64,000 nucleotides of DNA from Hippopus hippopus (taxonomy: Eukaryota > Mollusca > Bivalvia > Cardiida > Cardiidae): the NCBI GenBank assembly GCA_946811185.2, contig OX328106.1:28518426-28582425 (forward strand), read 5' to 3'. Positions 43,659 to 55,386 of the stretch are shown piece by piece. Position numbers and translations under genes: made by a program. Numbering within the stretch: position 1 is the first letter of the stretch; every line of letters starts with the position of its first letter. The notes beneath the pieces were generated by a model, which had not been told where the DNA came from, did not search any database, and was given only the letters and a program-made list of their open reading frames with translations.

Positions 43659-44150
43659 TTAACCCTTTTCCACATGACAAAATTTTAGACCTGTCCAAAT
43701 TGAAAGCATTTGCAGATGACAATTCTGATGTGGCTCAAATGACATGGCTTGCATCACGCGAAAAGGGGCATTCGGACATTTGCGTAAAGTGTCATATCAG
43801 ATCAGCCTGCGCAGTCCGCGCAGGCTAATCCGAGACGGCACTTTACAACTACATTACATTTTGTTCTTCAGTAGACTTGCGCAAAATAGAAAATTACATA
43901 TAAAACGGAAAGTGTCGTTTTGGATCAGCCTGCGCGGAATGCGCAGGCTGATCCGAGAAGACACTTTATGCAAATGTCTGAATGTCCCTTTTTGCATGTT
44001 GCAGGCCATATGATTTTTCCTTGACAGGGTAGAAGATATTGTATGAAGAGGAGCATATGCTGGTTACCAGCATTTTCTCCTTTCCCCACAATATTTTTAA
44101 AGGGTTATTCCTGAGGGCCGTTAAGTCAGCATTGTGTGGTAGAGGGTTAT
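43659..44150 (-). mobile_element. PAL-1 copy split by PAL-3
   Basis: The long arm reaches CAAATGACATGG (43747); the core resumes near 44008 with TTTTTCCTTGACAGGG and ends at TTAT 44147. Confidence 0.75.
43748..44005. mobile_element. PAL-3, GC-rich double palindrome
   Basis: The ends GCGAAAAGGGGCATTCGGAC and ATGTCTGAATGTCCCTTTTT are inverted repeats. Two internal hairpins (GATCAGCCTGCGCAG...; GATCAGCCTGCGCGG...GCGCAGGCTGATCC) flank a short spacer. The core resembles PAL-2. Confidence 0.75.
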
Positions 44151-44209
44151 TGAAGGGCTGTTAGTGGATTATTTAAGTCAAATTTCTGCTGGATTTAATA
44201 TTATTTTAA

Positions 44210-44457
44210 CTTTTACCTAAAGACATGGATAATAGATCTATTAGGCTGGCTTGTCCGCTTGTCCAAATTCAAGAAACTTACAGACAATAAAACAATTGTG
44301 TCAAAACTGATGGAATTGAGATTTAAAAGGGAAGAATTAAAACATTGCGGAAAATGGAGAAAATGCTGGTTAACAGCATTCTCTCCTTTTCCCACAATGA
44401 TTTCATAGGCCTTTTTCAAAAGGGTCATTCAAACATAGGATTGTGCAGTAAAGGGAT
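44210..44457 (-). mobile_element. PAL-1 copy, reverse, decayed ends
   Basis: Core GGAGAAAATGCTGGTTAACAGC complete; no TTAA left. Confidence 0.65.
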
Positions 44458-44624
44458 TTTATGGCACTTTAAGGAGATACCAGTGTTCTAGATTTTGGAC
44501 ACAAAACAAAAAACAGAAGCAGATCAGTGAATCAAATTAGTACAGGCCCACTTGTTTTGTTCCAGTTTCTAACCAAACAATTCTCAACTCTAGATAACTG
44601 AGGTTCTTCAATGAATTCATCTTA

Positions 44625-44735
44625 AGCCTTAGGCTGCTAAGCACGACTCGGGACGCTTTGGCGGACCGTGTAGATCAAGATCAAACTGCACATAACGTGC
44701 AGTCTGATCTTGGATCTACACTGTCCGATACAGTA
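44625..44735. repeat. PAL-4 palindrome, fullest copy
   Basis: GCTGCTAAGCACGACTCGGG leads into GTGTAGATCAAGATCAAACT, loop ACATAACGT, and the complement ending ACACTGTCCG. Confidence 0.75.
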
Positions 44736-44889
44736 TTATTTCACGGTGAAATAAACTTTGAAATTACAATAGTTGGGTTTTTACTATTGAGTGGAAATTT
44801 TTGTTTCATTTATGTAGCAGCTAAGGGATTAAAAGCATATTTTTTTGCACAGAAATGTCTGTTGTGGGTTTTTGTGTTTGTTTAATTTT

Positions 44890-45145
44890 ATGTTGTTAAA
44901 CGCCATTTTCAACATTATTTCAGTTACACTGTGTGGCCACTTGCTATTGCACCAGTCCATGCTTTCCAGGAGTTTATGTACCAGTAGTTTGTACAAAATT
45001 CTTTCCAAGCCACTGGCTGCTTTCCCACATAAAATTTGTCAAAACAATGATAAGCACTGAGAGAATTCTGTCACAATGATTACCTGGTATCATCAGTCAG
45101 GCCTCTGAAAGAAATTCGCCAAACTGGGAATTCGAACCAGTAACC
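44890..45145 (-). mobile_element. SINE-1
   Basis: Body and GGGAATTCGAACCAG B-box complement; head truncated where a PAL-1 copy starts. Confidence 0.7.
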
Positions 45146-45152
45146 AACTATC

Positions 45153-45412
45153 TTAACCCTTTACCACAGTTTTAATGACCCAGAGAAGGAAGGCTTTTGA
45201 AAACAGTATTTTCTACCTATTCAGAGAGACATTTCATTATTTTAAATTATTTCAATATATCGTCTGCAACTGCTTAGAATTTGGACCAGTCTAAAATTTT
45301 GTCGTTTGGTAAAGAGTTAAGAAATCCCATTATTTGAGTTATGGTTATTTTGTTGTCTGCAAAACCTTTCAGTTTGGGCAAGTCTAAAATTTTGCTGTTT
45401 TGTAAAGAGTAA
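45153..45412 (+). mobile_element. PAL-1 core-deleted copy plus a right half
   Basis: 45153-45320 has TTAA at both ends but AAAACAGTATTTTCTACC in place of the palindrome. 45325-45412 is another long arm. Confidence 0.7.
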
Positions 45413-45704
45413 AATTTTTAATGAACTTTTTGACTCAAATACAGAATAGGAATACTCTTCAGACATTTTTAGGATTCATGGAAAATATTTAAATAGGATG
45501 AAGAAATTTTTCTGCCAATTTTTTTGTTTTGACTTGGTTCTGGAGAGAAGCAGCGAGTTGCTTAGAAACAAATTCTTATTCAGTAACAAGCAATGGAAAA
45601 AAACCCTTAACCCTAAAGCCCCAAATAAATCCTTAATACATTTTCAGTGTATAAATAAGACCCAAATAATCTTAATTTCAAGGTTGCTGTAGTCTGATGT
45701 GTAT

Positions 45705-45790
45705 CAGCAAAGCAGACAGTGTAGATCAAAGATCAGGCTGCACATTTTGTACAGCCTGATCTTGATCTTCACTGGCTGCAGAGGCAACTA
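45705..45790. repeat. PAL-4 palindrome
   Basis: CAGTGTAGATCAAAGATCAG and CCTGATCTTGATCTTCACTG. Confidence 0.7.
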
Positions 45791-46179
45791 TAGTTGTGAA
45801 ATGCTCTTTAAGGTTTAAGATATGCATGACTGTGTTCAATGTTCACATTGACCCAAGGTTCTTCTGTAAAGAGCATCACTCTAAACAAAAAAGATATTAG
45901 TCACTTGTGAAAAATTTAGAATGCAACTGAAAGACATTTCTTTTTCCAGAAAATATGAACTCCTCCAAGATCAGACAGTATTAGGCATTGTCTGATCCCA
46001 ATCTAAATCTGAAAAAATACTAAACAGAGTTCTACGGCACAGTTTATGTTGCTTTTTGGGCACAGTGTATCTATAGACAAGATCAGATTATGATCTTTGA
46101 TCAACAGAGTTTACCAATGGTTCTCTTGGAATTTTCCATACACGACTATGAGGTATGTTGATATATAAATGTGGTTTAA

Positions 46180-46410
46180 TAACCTGTAACCACACAATTC
46201 TGGACTGTTAACAACCCCAAGGAAAAAGGCTTTATAAAACAATATCATAGGAAAAGGTGAAAATGATGTTAAACCGCATTTTCTCCTTTTCCCGCCATGT
46301 TTTCTATCATGTCAAAGAGCTTCAGTTTATTTTTACCATTCTTGGATTTGTTGTCTGCAGATATTTTTAAATTGAAGTAGTCTAAATTTTGTCCTTTGGG
46401 GAAGGGTTAA
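46180..46410 (+). mobile_element. PAL-1 copy, forward
   Basis: Core with several mismatches; right TTAA. Confidence 0.75.
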
Positions 46411-46424
46411 CTTCATCCTTACAC

Positions 46425-46658
46425 TTAACTCTTTACCATACAATCCCAGCTTTTAACGACCCTGAGGAAGAAGTCTTCTGAAAACATTGTGGTAAAAGGA
46501 TAGAATGCTGGTAACCAGCATTTTCTCCTTTTCCTACAGTGTTTTCTAACTTACCAAAGACAGTTTCCTTGTTTGGGTCACATTTAAATTATTGTCTGCA
46601 AATGCTTTTAATTTGGACAAGTCTACATGTACATTCTTCTTGTGTGGTAAAGAGTTAA
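46425..46658 (+). mobile_element. PAL-1 copy, forward
   Basis: TTAA at both ends; shares its right TTAA with the next copy. Confidence 0.85.
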
Positions 46659-46882
46659 CCTTTTCCCAAACTATAAATTTTGGACTCAATGAATTAGAAA
46701 GTATCTGCAGAGGACAATTTCAAACTTTATACACACGAGCTGATGTTCTCTGAAATTGTAAAAAAAATTATGGGAAAAAGGAAGAAATGCTGGCAACCAG
46801 CATTTTCTCCTTTCCCCGCAATGTGTTCTATAGGCTTTTCCTAAGTGTTGTTAAAACTTGGGATTGTTTGGTAAAGAGTTAA
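46655..46882 (-). mobile_element. PAL-1 copy, reverse, abutting
   Basis: TTAA at both ends; tail-to-tail with the previous copy. Confidence 0.8.
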
Positions 46883-47089
46883 TCTTTCATATGTACTGAA
46901 TTTTCCAATCATTGGATATTTACTGATAAGATAAAGCTTAGGTTGTTTATAGGCTTTCTGCATTTTGACCATGAATTTCCACTTTTTTTTCTATTTTGAA
47001 AAAAAAAAATGAATACTTCCTACTGACAGTAAATTTAAAGGTAAATACTGTGATTTTATCCTATTGCTTTTGGATGGAATGTCTTTCTT

Positions 47090-47200
47090 TATCGGACATT
47101 GTGGAAGATCGTACTTCACAGTCTATGCAGTCTTACCTTGATTTGCACTGTCCGCAAAAGAGTACCTTGTCATGCTTAGCAGCCAAATGGTAAAATCGCA
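47090..47200. repeat. PAL-4 palindrome, diverged
   Basis: ATTTGCACTGTCCGCAAAAGAG and GCTTAGCAGCC end; left arm decayed. Confidence 0.5.
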
Positions 47201-47806
47201 CTCTTCGTTTGGAGTGCGAGTGCGTAATGATTCTGAATTTCAGGCTACGACCCCATGGTAATAAGAAAGGTTGAAATATGATATTTCCTTTATTTCTAAT
47301 TAGTATGTCACTTTGATTGACTATTATGTTTGTTGGCAAGAATTCAAAGTTTTATCTAAAGGGTAACTTATTATAGAGTTGACATTACATTTTTCCACTA
47401 CTTAAATCGAATGTATTGCATTATATTAGAATTTAAACCTCCATTATTTTTAACTATTTCCTGTTGAAAGTTTACATGTTTAGTACTGTTGTTTTATCTG
47501 TTCAATAACTCAACACATTACCAAATAAACCCATGATTTTTTACTCCCCTGAGTAAGGAGATTTTTTAAAACGTTGTAGAAAAAGGAAAAATGAATATTT
47601 ATCTCTGTGGCAATCCTGAGACATCTGCACAGTCTTTGACCCTTTCTGGTTCATATTTTTTGGACTCAAAAAATGAAGCAAACTACTCCTTATTCAACGT
47701 GGGATCCCTGTATTGATAAGGGATCATCTTATCTATCCAGCATTTTGAAATTGCGTATTTTTTTTATATGCATACATATGAGGACTGTATATACAAGATA
47801 ATTATT

Positions 47807-48125
47807 ATACCCCCACAAAACGAATGTTTTCGGGGGTATACTGGAATCAGCCTGTCTGTCCGTGTGTTCGTCCGTGTGTCCGTCTGTGTACAAAATACTA
47901 GTAATTTTGTGTCGCGAACTCGTCCTACAGTTTTGCTGCTATTGTATTGAAAGTTTGTTGATACATTGGATTGTATACTGAAGTTGTGCAAGACGCAGTT
48001 TTCAATCATCTACTACCTATGATTTAAGGGTAATCTCCCCTTGAACTTAAAAATTTTTTGTTAAATTGCTTGTTTCTGTCATAGCGCTGGCGGGGGTATT
48101 AAGTCACATTCAGTGACAGCTCTAG
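47807..48125 (+). mobile_element. short Helentron-like element
   Basis: 5' hairpin ATACCCCCACAAAACG...CGGGGGTAT, GTCC/GTGT microsatellite, subterminal GGCGGGGGTAT, 3' hairpin GTCACATTCAGTGAC and CTAG before T. Confidence 0.65.
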
Positions 48126-48402
48126 TTTGAACTGCACAGGCAGAAATTATTTTTTTCCCATGTCATTCAGAAAGATGAATACAATGTTGTAGCTATCTGT
48201 TATCTTTACTAAAGCTACCTTTGTCAAAGGCCAATAGATACGTTTTTTTTATATAACAATAATGTAGAAACATCAATTTTCCTTTTCCTGAAATATTTCT
48301 TCTTACTATTTCTTTTATCCATAGATTTTTGTCCATTAAATTCTAGATATTGAAGCTTTCTGTATATCATTCTCTTTAACTCCTTACCAAACAGTCCTAA
48401 TT

Positions 48403-48545
48403 TAACTCTTTACCACACTACAAAATCACAGATTTGTTGAAATTGAAAGCATTTGCAGAAGAACATTTAAATGTGGTTCAAATGATCAAATTTGACTTTG
48501 ACAGGGTAGAAAACAATGTGGAAATAGGAGAAAATGCTGGTTACT
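48403..48545 (-). mobile_element. PAL-1 left half
   Basis: TTAA start; stops at the loop (GCTGGTTAC). A short decayed piece also lies at 47510-47610. Confidence 0.6.
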
Positions 48546-48717
48546 CAAAAAATATACAAAAGCCTGGTTTTGAGCATGGTAAATGTACAAAAATGCATGT
48601 TATATATAGTTAAAAAGGGAGATAATTTGACCAAATTAAGGGTTAATCTTAAATAAATACATATTTTCTAAAGGACAGATTTTTCTGAAAATTTCCAAAC
48701 TTATAGTATTTATAATA

Positions 48718-50149
48718 ACAAGATGTCTGTTTGTAAAACAGTCATGCCCCCCCCCCCCCACCCCCTACTGCCACATTAATACAGGAAGTGGCACAGTTCA
48801 TAAACTGATATCAAAAGAATTAATTGGGAAATATCGATGTCATCTTTTTGATTTATAGCCCAATTTAATTGTTAAACGTGATAATCTGTTGACAGTTCGC
48901 ATAATTATACACACTACCATGTGTATACATACAAGATTGTAAACAGTCGCCGATACACAGACTGGGTTATCGATTTTCTTTTCAGCACGTGTGTTCGACT
49001 TCCGCTTTTTCCCAGTCGACTTCGATGCTTACTACGTCACCGATAATACGCGAATAAAATGTTGGAGCAACAAGTTGAGCCACATATGATGATTTTTGAG
49101 ACACTTTAATTTTCTTTTAGCAAATGGCTCAAGTGGCGAACGGCAGCCCGGGTCCTGAATCATCTGGTGGTCACTGTGACCTTGACCTTTCACAGATTAA
49201 CCTTAAAATCGATAGGGATCATTTATACTCCAAGATGAATATCTGTACAGAATTTGAAGGACCTAGGTCAATTCTGTGTCTAGTTATCATCTGGACAAGG
49301 TTTGGTCTATATATCATTAAGTTGAAGGCCACTGACCTTTGATGGATTAAACTCAAAATCGATTGGGATCATTTACACTCCGAGATGAATATCTGTACAG
49401 AATTTGAAGAACCTATGTCAATTCTGTGTCTAGTTATCATCCGGACAAGGTTTGGTCTATATATCAACATGTTGACGGTCACTGTGACTTTGACCTTTGA
49501 CCGATTGACCTCAAAATCAATAGGGATCATCTACACTCCGAGACGCATGTCTGTGCCAAATCTGACAAACCTAGGTCAATTCTGTGTCTAGTTATCATCC
49601 AGACAAAGTTTGGTCTATATATCAACATGTTGACGGTCACTGTGACCTTGCCCTTTGACCGATTGACCTCAAAATCAATAGGGATCATCTACACTCCAAG
49701 ACACATGTCTGTGCCAAATTTGACGAACCTATGTCAATTCTGTGTCTAGTTATCATCCGGACAAGGTTTGGTCTCTATATCAACATGTTGACGGTCATTG
49801 TGACCTTGACCTTTGACCGATTGACCTCAAAATCAATAGGGATCATCTACACTCCAAGACACATGTCTGTGCCAAATTTGACGAACCTAGGTCAATTCTA
49901 TGTCTAGTTATCATCCGGACAAGGTTTGGTCTCTATATCACCATGTTGACGGTCACTGTGACCTTGACCTTTGACCGATTGACCTCAAAATCAATAGGGA
50001 TCATCTACACTCTGAGACGCATGTCTGTGCCAAATTTGACGAACCTAGGTCAATTCTGTCTCTAGTTATCATCCGGACAAGGTAAGGTCTACCGACCGAC
50101 CGACATTAGCATAGCAATATACCCCCACTTCGTTGAAGGGGGGCATAAT
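48718..50149 (+). mobile_element. Helentron-like element with 158-bp tandem array
   Basis: Starts AAGATGTCTGTTTGTAAAAC with a poly-C run, ends CCCCCACTTCGTTGAAGGGG. Six units spaced about 150-158 bp (near 49268, 49418, 49576, 49733, 49891 and 50049 for GTCAATTCTGTG) carry TGACCTTGACCTTTGACC. Confidence 0.65.
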
Positions 50150-50264
50150 AACAATAAGATAAAATAAAAATGGCACCTATCCGTGCTTATTTGGTCAGAA
50201 AACAAGGTTTAAGGTCACTGTGGAAGTTATTTTTTCAAGGACAAAAATAGGGATAAAAGCTCAG

Positions 50265-50335
50265 CAGCCATAGTGGGAAAAGGAGAAATTGCTCAGTAGG
50301 AGAGATTACTCCTTTTCCAAGAATAATTTTCAAAG
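50265..50335. mobile_element. divergent PAL-1 core
   Basis: GTGGGAAAAGGAGAAATTGC with ATTACTCCTTTTCC: the loop side ATTGCTCA matches the variant at 22340-22420, suggesting a subfamily. Confidence 0.5.
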
Positions 50336-50439
50336 TGGAAACAGCTATACTTCCACAGCTTTAAATTTCCTGCCTTTGTTTCCTTGTTTGGTGTATAATG
50401 CCATGTCAGCAGCAGTTTAAATATTTCACGGTGATATTT

Positions 50440-50785
50440 CAAAGATCCATTTTTTTCTCTTCACCAATACTACGCGAAGAAAGTGCTACTTGTTTCAGTG
50501 CACCAATAGTAATTCCATTATGTGCAAAAAATACATAGGTGCACTTTTGATTCAATATCCACGACAAAAATACATGCACAGTAGGATGCGCGTGAACATT
50601 TGTCATATATGTCATTAATTCCTCTCTCATCACTGATCATTGTTTCAGTGATGGCTATGTGGGAAAGCAACCAGTAGTTTTGGAAGAATATTGTACAAAG
50701 TACTGGTGAAAGAAACTCCAGAAAAGCATGGTTAGGTGCACTGGCCACTGCTACATAACTGAAATAATTTTGAAGCCATAAACAA
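50440..50785 (+). mobile_element. SINE-1, diverged head
   Basis: The body from CTCTCATCACTGATCATTG and AGCATGGTTAGGTGCACTGG is clear; left part uncertain. Confidence 0.65.
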
Positions 50786-50955
50786 GAAAAATAGGCTTTT
50801 GAAAACCTTGTGGAGAAATGAGAAAATGCTAGTTATCAGCATCTTCTCCATTTCCCACAATGTTTTATATCCTTTGAAAGGCATATTTCAAAATTTATTG
50901 CCTGCACATTATATGCTTATAGTATGGACAGATCTAAAATTTTGTTGTCTGTTTC
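50785..50955 (+). mobile_element. PAL-1 partial copy after a SINE
   Basis: Core AAAACCTTGTGGAG...CCCACAATGTTTT, uncompensated; long arm to TTTTGTTGTCTG. Confidence 0.65.
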
Positions 50956-51095
50956 AGGTTTCATGAAGAAACTGTATACACAAATTTTCGAGTTAGATCG
51001 AAATCTCTAGTGCATGTGAAGGGTACATACATGTTTATCACGTGCATGAATTGCCAGTCCCAGTGTAACTCACATGTGATTTGTGATTGACCACT

Positions 51096-51323
51096 TTAAT
51101 TCTGTACCATACGCCACAAAATATAGAATTATCCAAATTGAAAGCACTTGCAGATGCAATCTAAATGTGGCACAATTGATGGAATTTCTCTTTGACATGG
51201 TAGAAAACACTGTGCGAAAAGGAGAAAATGCTGGTTACCAGCATTTTCTCCATTTCCCACAGTGTTTTCAAAAGGCATTTTCTCAGAGTCGATAAAACTC
51301 GGGATTGTGTGATAATGGATTAA
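51096..51323 (-). mobile_element. PAL-1 copy, reverse
   Basis: TTAA at both ends; core nearly complete. Confidence 0.85.
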
Positions 51324-51564
51324 GCAAATATGACACTATGCATTATACTTACAATGTTATATTAGTTATCATTATAAATTAGACCACATGGTATGGGGAT
51401 TTGACCAATCAGCAAACAGTGTTTTGAAATTATGTACTGTAGATACAACTCTCATGGTTCACATCTATAGAGTAGTATGCAATAACTGATTAACTGCATA
51501 TCTTACTCATGTGATCTGTTTAGTTGTATATGGGAAATATACATGAGAGGTACCGGTAGCGAGA

Positions 51565-51660
51565 CAGCTTATGTTACCAGCATTTTCTCCTGTTCCATAA
51601 ATTTCTCAAAGCCTTCTGATTCAGGGTTGTTAAACTCGGGATTGTGTGGGAAAGTGTTAA
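51565..51660 (-). mobile_element. PAL-1 right half
   Basis: Begins at the loop (ATGTTACCAGC) and ends TTAA. Confidence 0.65.
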
Positions 51661-52110
51661 ATCTTTACCAGACTACAGAATTTTACACTCTTCCACATTG
51701 AAAGCAGTTACAGACAACAAATAACATGTGGTTCAAATGTTTTATAGGTTGATTGTATGGTGTTTAACACCGTTTTCAACACTATTTCAAAGTTATATCG
51801 TGGTGGCCAGTGCACCTATCCATGCTTTCCTGGAGCCTCTTTTACCAGTACTCAGCACAGTTTTCTTTCCAAGCCACTGGCTGCTTTCCCACAAGGCCAT
51901 TATCGAGACAATAGGGTTGGTGGGAGAGAAATTAATCTTGAAGCAATGACTGTCATCAGTCCTGGGAAAGATATTGGCCGAGCCAGGGATCAAACCCACA
52001 ACCCACTGTTCTCAAGTCTTGCACACTACCGACTGAGCTATGGGGGCTTGGCAAATTTTTTATACGGAATTCAACTTTGAAAGGGTAGAAAATGTTCTGG
52101 GAAAAAGTGT
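51657..52110 (-). mobile_element. PAL-1 copy split by a SINE
   Basis: Long arm 51657-51747, SINE, then ACTTTGAAAGGGTAGAAAATG to about 52110. Confidence 0.7.
51752..52055 (-). mobile_element. SINE-1, full length, best tRNA-like head
   Basis: On the minus strand the head reads TAGCTCAGTCGGTAGTGTGC (A box, complement of 52021-52040) and GGGTTTGATCCC (B box, about 51987-51998), the split RNA polymerase III promoter of tRNA-derived SINEs. Tail at the left end (GGTGTTTAACACCG complement). Confidence 0.85.
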
Positions 52111-52254
52111 CGCTAGAAGTTTGCATAGAAGGTGAAGGATGGAACACAAAAATACCAACTTTTGTACCCATTTTGTGGCATTCCTGTTTTTAGACATGAC
52201 ATTAAACCACATTCATTTTCCCTGAATATATGTAGTATGACCTCATAACCATAA

Positions 52255-52525
52255 ATAATCTACCAAACAATAAAAAATTTGGACTTCATTAACTTAGAAG
52301 TATTTTTAGAGGACTAATCAAATGGAGAGTTTTAATGTCCTTGAGGAATACTACTTCAAATTGAAAACAATTTGGGAAAAAGAGATATCCAGGTATAACT
52401 AGCATTTTTCTCACAATGTTTTCTACCGAGTTAAAAGTATCATTATTTGAGCAACAGTTTACTTGTTGTTTGCAATTTTTCTCAATTTGGATGGTACTTA
52501 TTCTGAGATTTTGTAAAGAATTAAG
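52255..52525. mobile_element. decayed composite of PAL-1 arms
   Basis: A reverse long arm, a forward short arm and a collapsed core occur in order. Confidence 0.45.
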
Positions 52526-52562
52526 GGTTATGAGATAGATTATTTGTTCATTGGAATGATGT

Positions 52563-52793
52563 TTAACTCTTTACCATACGACAAAATTCAAGACTAGTCC
52601 AAATTGAAAGCATTTGTAAACTGCAGTTTAGATGTGGCTAGAATGGTGCTTTTTGGCAGTAAATATGGTAGAAAACATTGTGGGAAAAAAAGAAAATGCT
52701 GGTTACCAGCATTTTCTTCTTTTCCCACAATGTTTTCAAAAGCTTTCCTTACAAGGGTCGTTAAAAACTCAGGACTGTGTGGTAAAGAGTTAA
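52563..52793 (-). mobile_element. PAL-1 copy, reverse
   Basis: TTAA at both ends. Core AAAAAAAGAAAATG / CATTTTCTTCTTTT is partly compensated. Confidence 0.85.
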
Positions 52794-52794
52794 G

Positions 52795-53085
52795 GCTGTT
52801 TTCAATATTATGTCAGTTATTTCGAGATGGCCAGTGTACCTTTTTACACTTTCCTGGAGTTTCTGTCACCAGTACTTTGTACAATGTCCTTCGTAAGCAC
52901 TTGTTTTAAAATTTCCACACAACCATTATTAAAACAATGATCAGCGGTGAGGAAGGGATGAATCCACAATTACTTTGTCACAAATCCTGGGAAAGAAATG
53001 GCCTAGATTGGGATTTTAACCAGTGACCCCCAAGCTGGCTGTAAGTCCTGTACACTGCCGGCAGTGCAACTTGGCACAGCATGCA
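52795..53085 (-). mobile_element. SINE-1
   Basis: Body (CACTTTCCTGGAGTTTCTGTC) and decayed head. Confidence 0.7.
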
Positions 53086-53422
53086 GATTTGGAGAGTTTA
53101 TTGTTTGGCATTTACATTTTGAAGATGATAATCATACAGATGAACTTCAGGTTTGTCAGGAAACTGTTGTAATACAATAAGTTTCTATATATGTTATACA
53201 TGCAACATGTTTTGAAGGAAATCCTAGACTGCACTGGTAACTGACTCAGCAAAATTTATGGTAAGGTCAAAAAGTAGAACAAGATATTGTTCACTATATT
53301 GGGAAACCAGAACATACAAGTCATAACAAAGACATAATTTTTGTATTCTTTATTTAAAAGATACATTGACTTTTCAAAGTGCATAATGATACCATTTGTA
53401 TGTTTGCTTTCATAGTAAATGT

Positions 53423-53850
53423 CAACCCTTTACTGAACAACAAAATTATATACTCAACCAATTCAAAGAATGTTGCAGGCAACATAAAAACACTTTACCA
53501 AACACAAAATTTAGACTTGTCCAAACCCAAAGCATACACAGTTGTCAAATTAAATGTGGCTAAAATTGTGGAAGTAGTCTTTTATAGGGTAGAAAACATT
53601 GTGGGAAGAGGAGAAAATGCTGGTAAGCAGCATTTTCTCCTTTTCCCACAATGTTTTCAAAAGTCACATTGAAAGTAGGTATTGGTATTGGTAAAGGGTT
53701 CAAACAAGCTTATAAGATGATATCCGTCTCTGAAATGGTGAAAATGTAGAATTATGTAAAAAGGCATAGATGCTGAACACCAGAATTTTCTCATTTTCTC
53801 TAATTGTTTTTAAAAAACATGATTCTTAAGGTCATTTGTTTTGGGCAAGG
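53423..53850 (-). mobile_element. two PAL-1 copies, one expanded and one decayed
   Basis: 53423-53702 has a duplicated start of the long arm and a good core. 53720-53850 is decayed. Confidence 0.6.
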
Positions 53851-54049
53851 CTTTACCTAATGACAAAATCTTATGCCTGTCCAAATTGAAAGCATTTGCA
53901 GATGACTAATTAAAAGTGGCTCTCATGACAGCTTGTCCATGAGAAAAGAAGAAAATGTTGGTAAGCAACATTTTTTCCTTTTCCCAAAATGTTTTCAAAA
54001 AGCACCTTTCTCAGGGTCGTTAAAGTTCTGGATTGTGTGGCAAAGGGTT
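53850..54049 (-). mobile_element. PAL-1 copy, reverse
   Basis: Core shortened (GAAAATGTTGGTAAGCAACA), ends decayed. Confidence 0.7.
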
Positions 54050-54053
54050 TATA

Positions 54054-54276
54054 ATTAACTCTTTACCAAAGTTGAAATTTCAGACTGGTCCAAACTGAAA
54101 GCATTTGCAGAAGACAAATATAGTTCAAGTGATGAAATATGACTGTAATAGGATAGAAAACATTCTGGGAAAAGGGGAAAATGCTGAATACCAATATTTT
54201 CTCCTTTTCCCAAAATGTTTTCAAAGGCCTGTTTTCCTTGGGTCATTAAAAGTGGAGATTGTTTGGTACAGGGTTA
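54054..54276 (-). mobile_element. PAL-1 copy, reverse
   Basis: TTAA at both ends. Confidence 0.8.
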
Positions 54277-54453
54277 ATGGGTAATGTAAAACCTCTCCAA
54301 TGTAGATCTAAGTTACCAGATTTAATAAATTTTGAATAAGGAATGCCTTGTGAAAGTTAGCGACCTTTCCTCCTCTTAAAAATTATCATAAATAACAAAG
54401 GATGAAATTTAACAGTGGTCCATAGTGAAGGCATTAATTTGGCAAACAACAAA

Positions 54454-54790
54454 TTAACTTTTAACCACCCAGCAAAATTTTAGACTTCTCCTTATTGAAA
54501 GCATTTGCAGACAACGAAATATAAATTGATCAAAACACAAAATTTGTCTTTGATAGGGTAGAAAAAATTGTAGGTAAAGGAGAAAATGGTAGTTCCACAA
54601 AATTTTCTAAAAATCTTTTTTAAAGTCTTTTACCTTGGTGTTGTTAAAAACTTGGAAATATTGAGGGGTTAAATGTCATTCAAATGATGGAATGTGTCTT
54701 TATAGGGCAGAAAACTTTGAAGTGTGGTGGAAAAGGAGAAGATACAGTCCCTTTTCTAACAATGTTTTTAAGGGTCTTTTACCCTAAATT
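54454..54790 (-). mobile_element. PAL-1 copy followed by a partial copy
   Basis: 54454-54672 has TTAA ends and a collapsed core. 54673-54790 is another partial core. Confidence 0.6.
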
Positions 54791-54879
54791 AGCTAAACCA
54801 GTTAATTTATAGCTAAAAATATTCTATGTTTCATAGTTTTAGAACTTTTTTATATAAAGCAAACAATTAATTTCTTCTT

Positions 54880-55112
54880 TACTGATTACGATACAATTCT
54901 GAGTTTGAACTCCCCTGAAAGAGAAGGCTTTTAAAAATATTGCAAGAAAAGGAGAAAATGCTGGTAACCAGCATTTTCTCCTTTTCCTACAATGTTTCCT
55001 GTGCTGTCAAAGACAGAAATCATCATTTTAGTAACATAGTAACATTCATTTTATTGTCTGCAAATGCTTTGAACATGGCCCAGTCCTAAAATTTGTTGTT
55101 GGGTAAAGAGTT
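54880..55112 (+). mobile_element. PAL-1 copy, forward
   Basis: Core GGAGAAAATGCTGGTAACCA complete; outer ends decayed. Confidence 0.75.
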
Positions 55113-55138
55113 CAATTGATTACATGTCTATAGCACCT

Positions 55139-55322
55139 TTAACACTTTACTACACAATCCCTACTTTTAACGACCCCCAGAGAAGAAAGCTTTTGAAAAG
55201 ATTGTGGGAAAGGAGAAAGTGATGGTTACCAGCATTTTCTCCTTTTCTTACAATGTTTACTACCCTATCACAGACAAATTTTATTGTTTGACTCAAATTG
55301 CTTGTAGCAAGCAAATGCCTGT
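55139..55322 (+). mobile_element. PAL-1 copy, forward, truncated
   Basis: Left end TTAACAC; long arm incomplete. Confidence 0.65.
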
Positions 55323-55386
55323 ATCCATGAAACATTTTGAAAAGAACTGAAAAAAAATACATGTATATTCATGTTAACGAAATGTT

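Noticed and set aside
51986..52040. tRNA gene
   Set aside because: A and B boxes are present, but no cloverleaf with acceptor stem; the sequence continues into a SINE body and tail.
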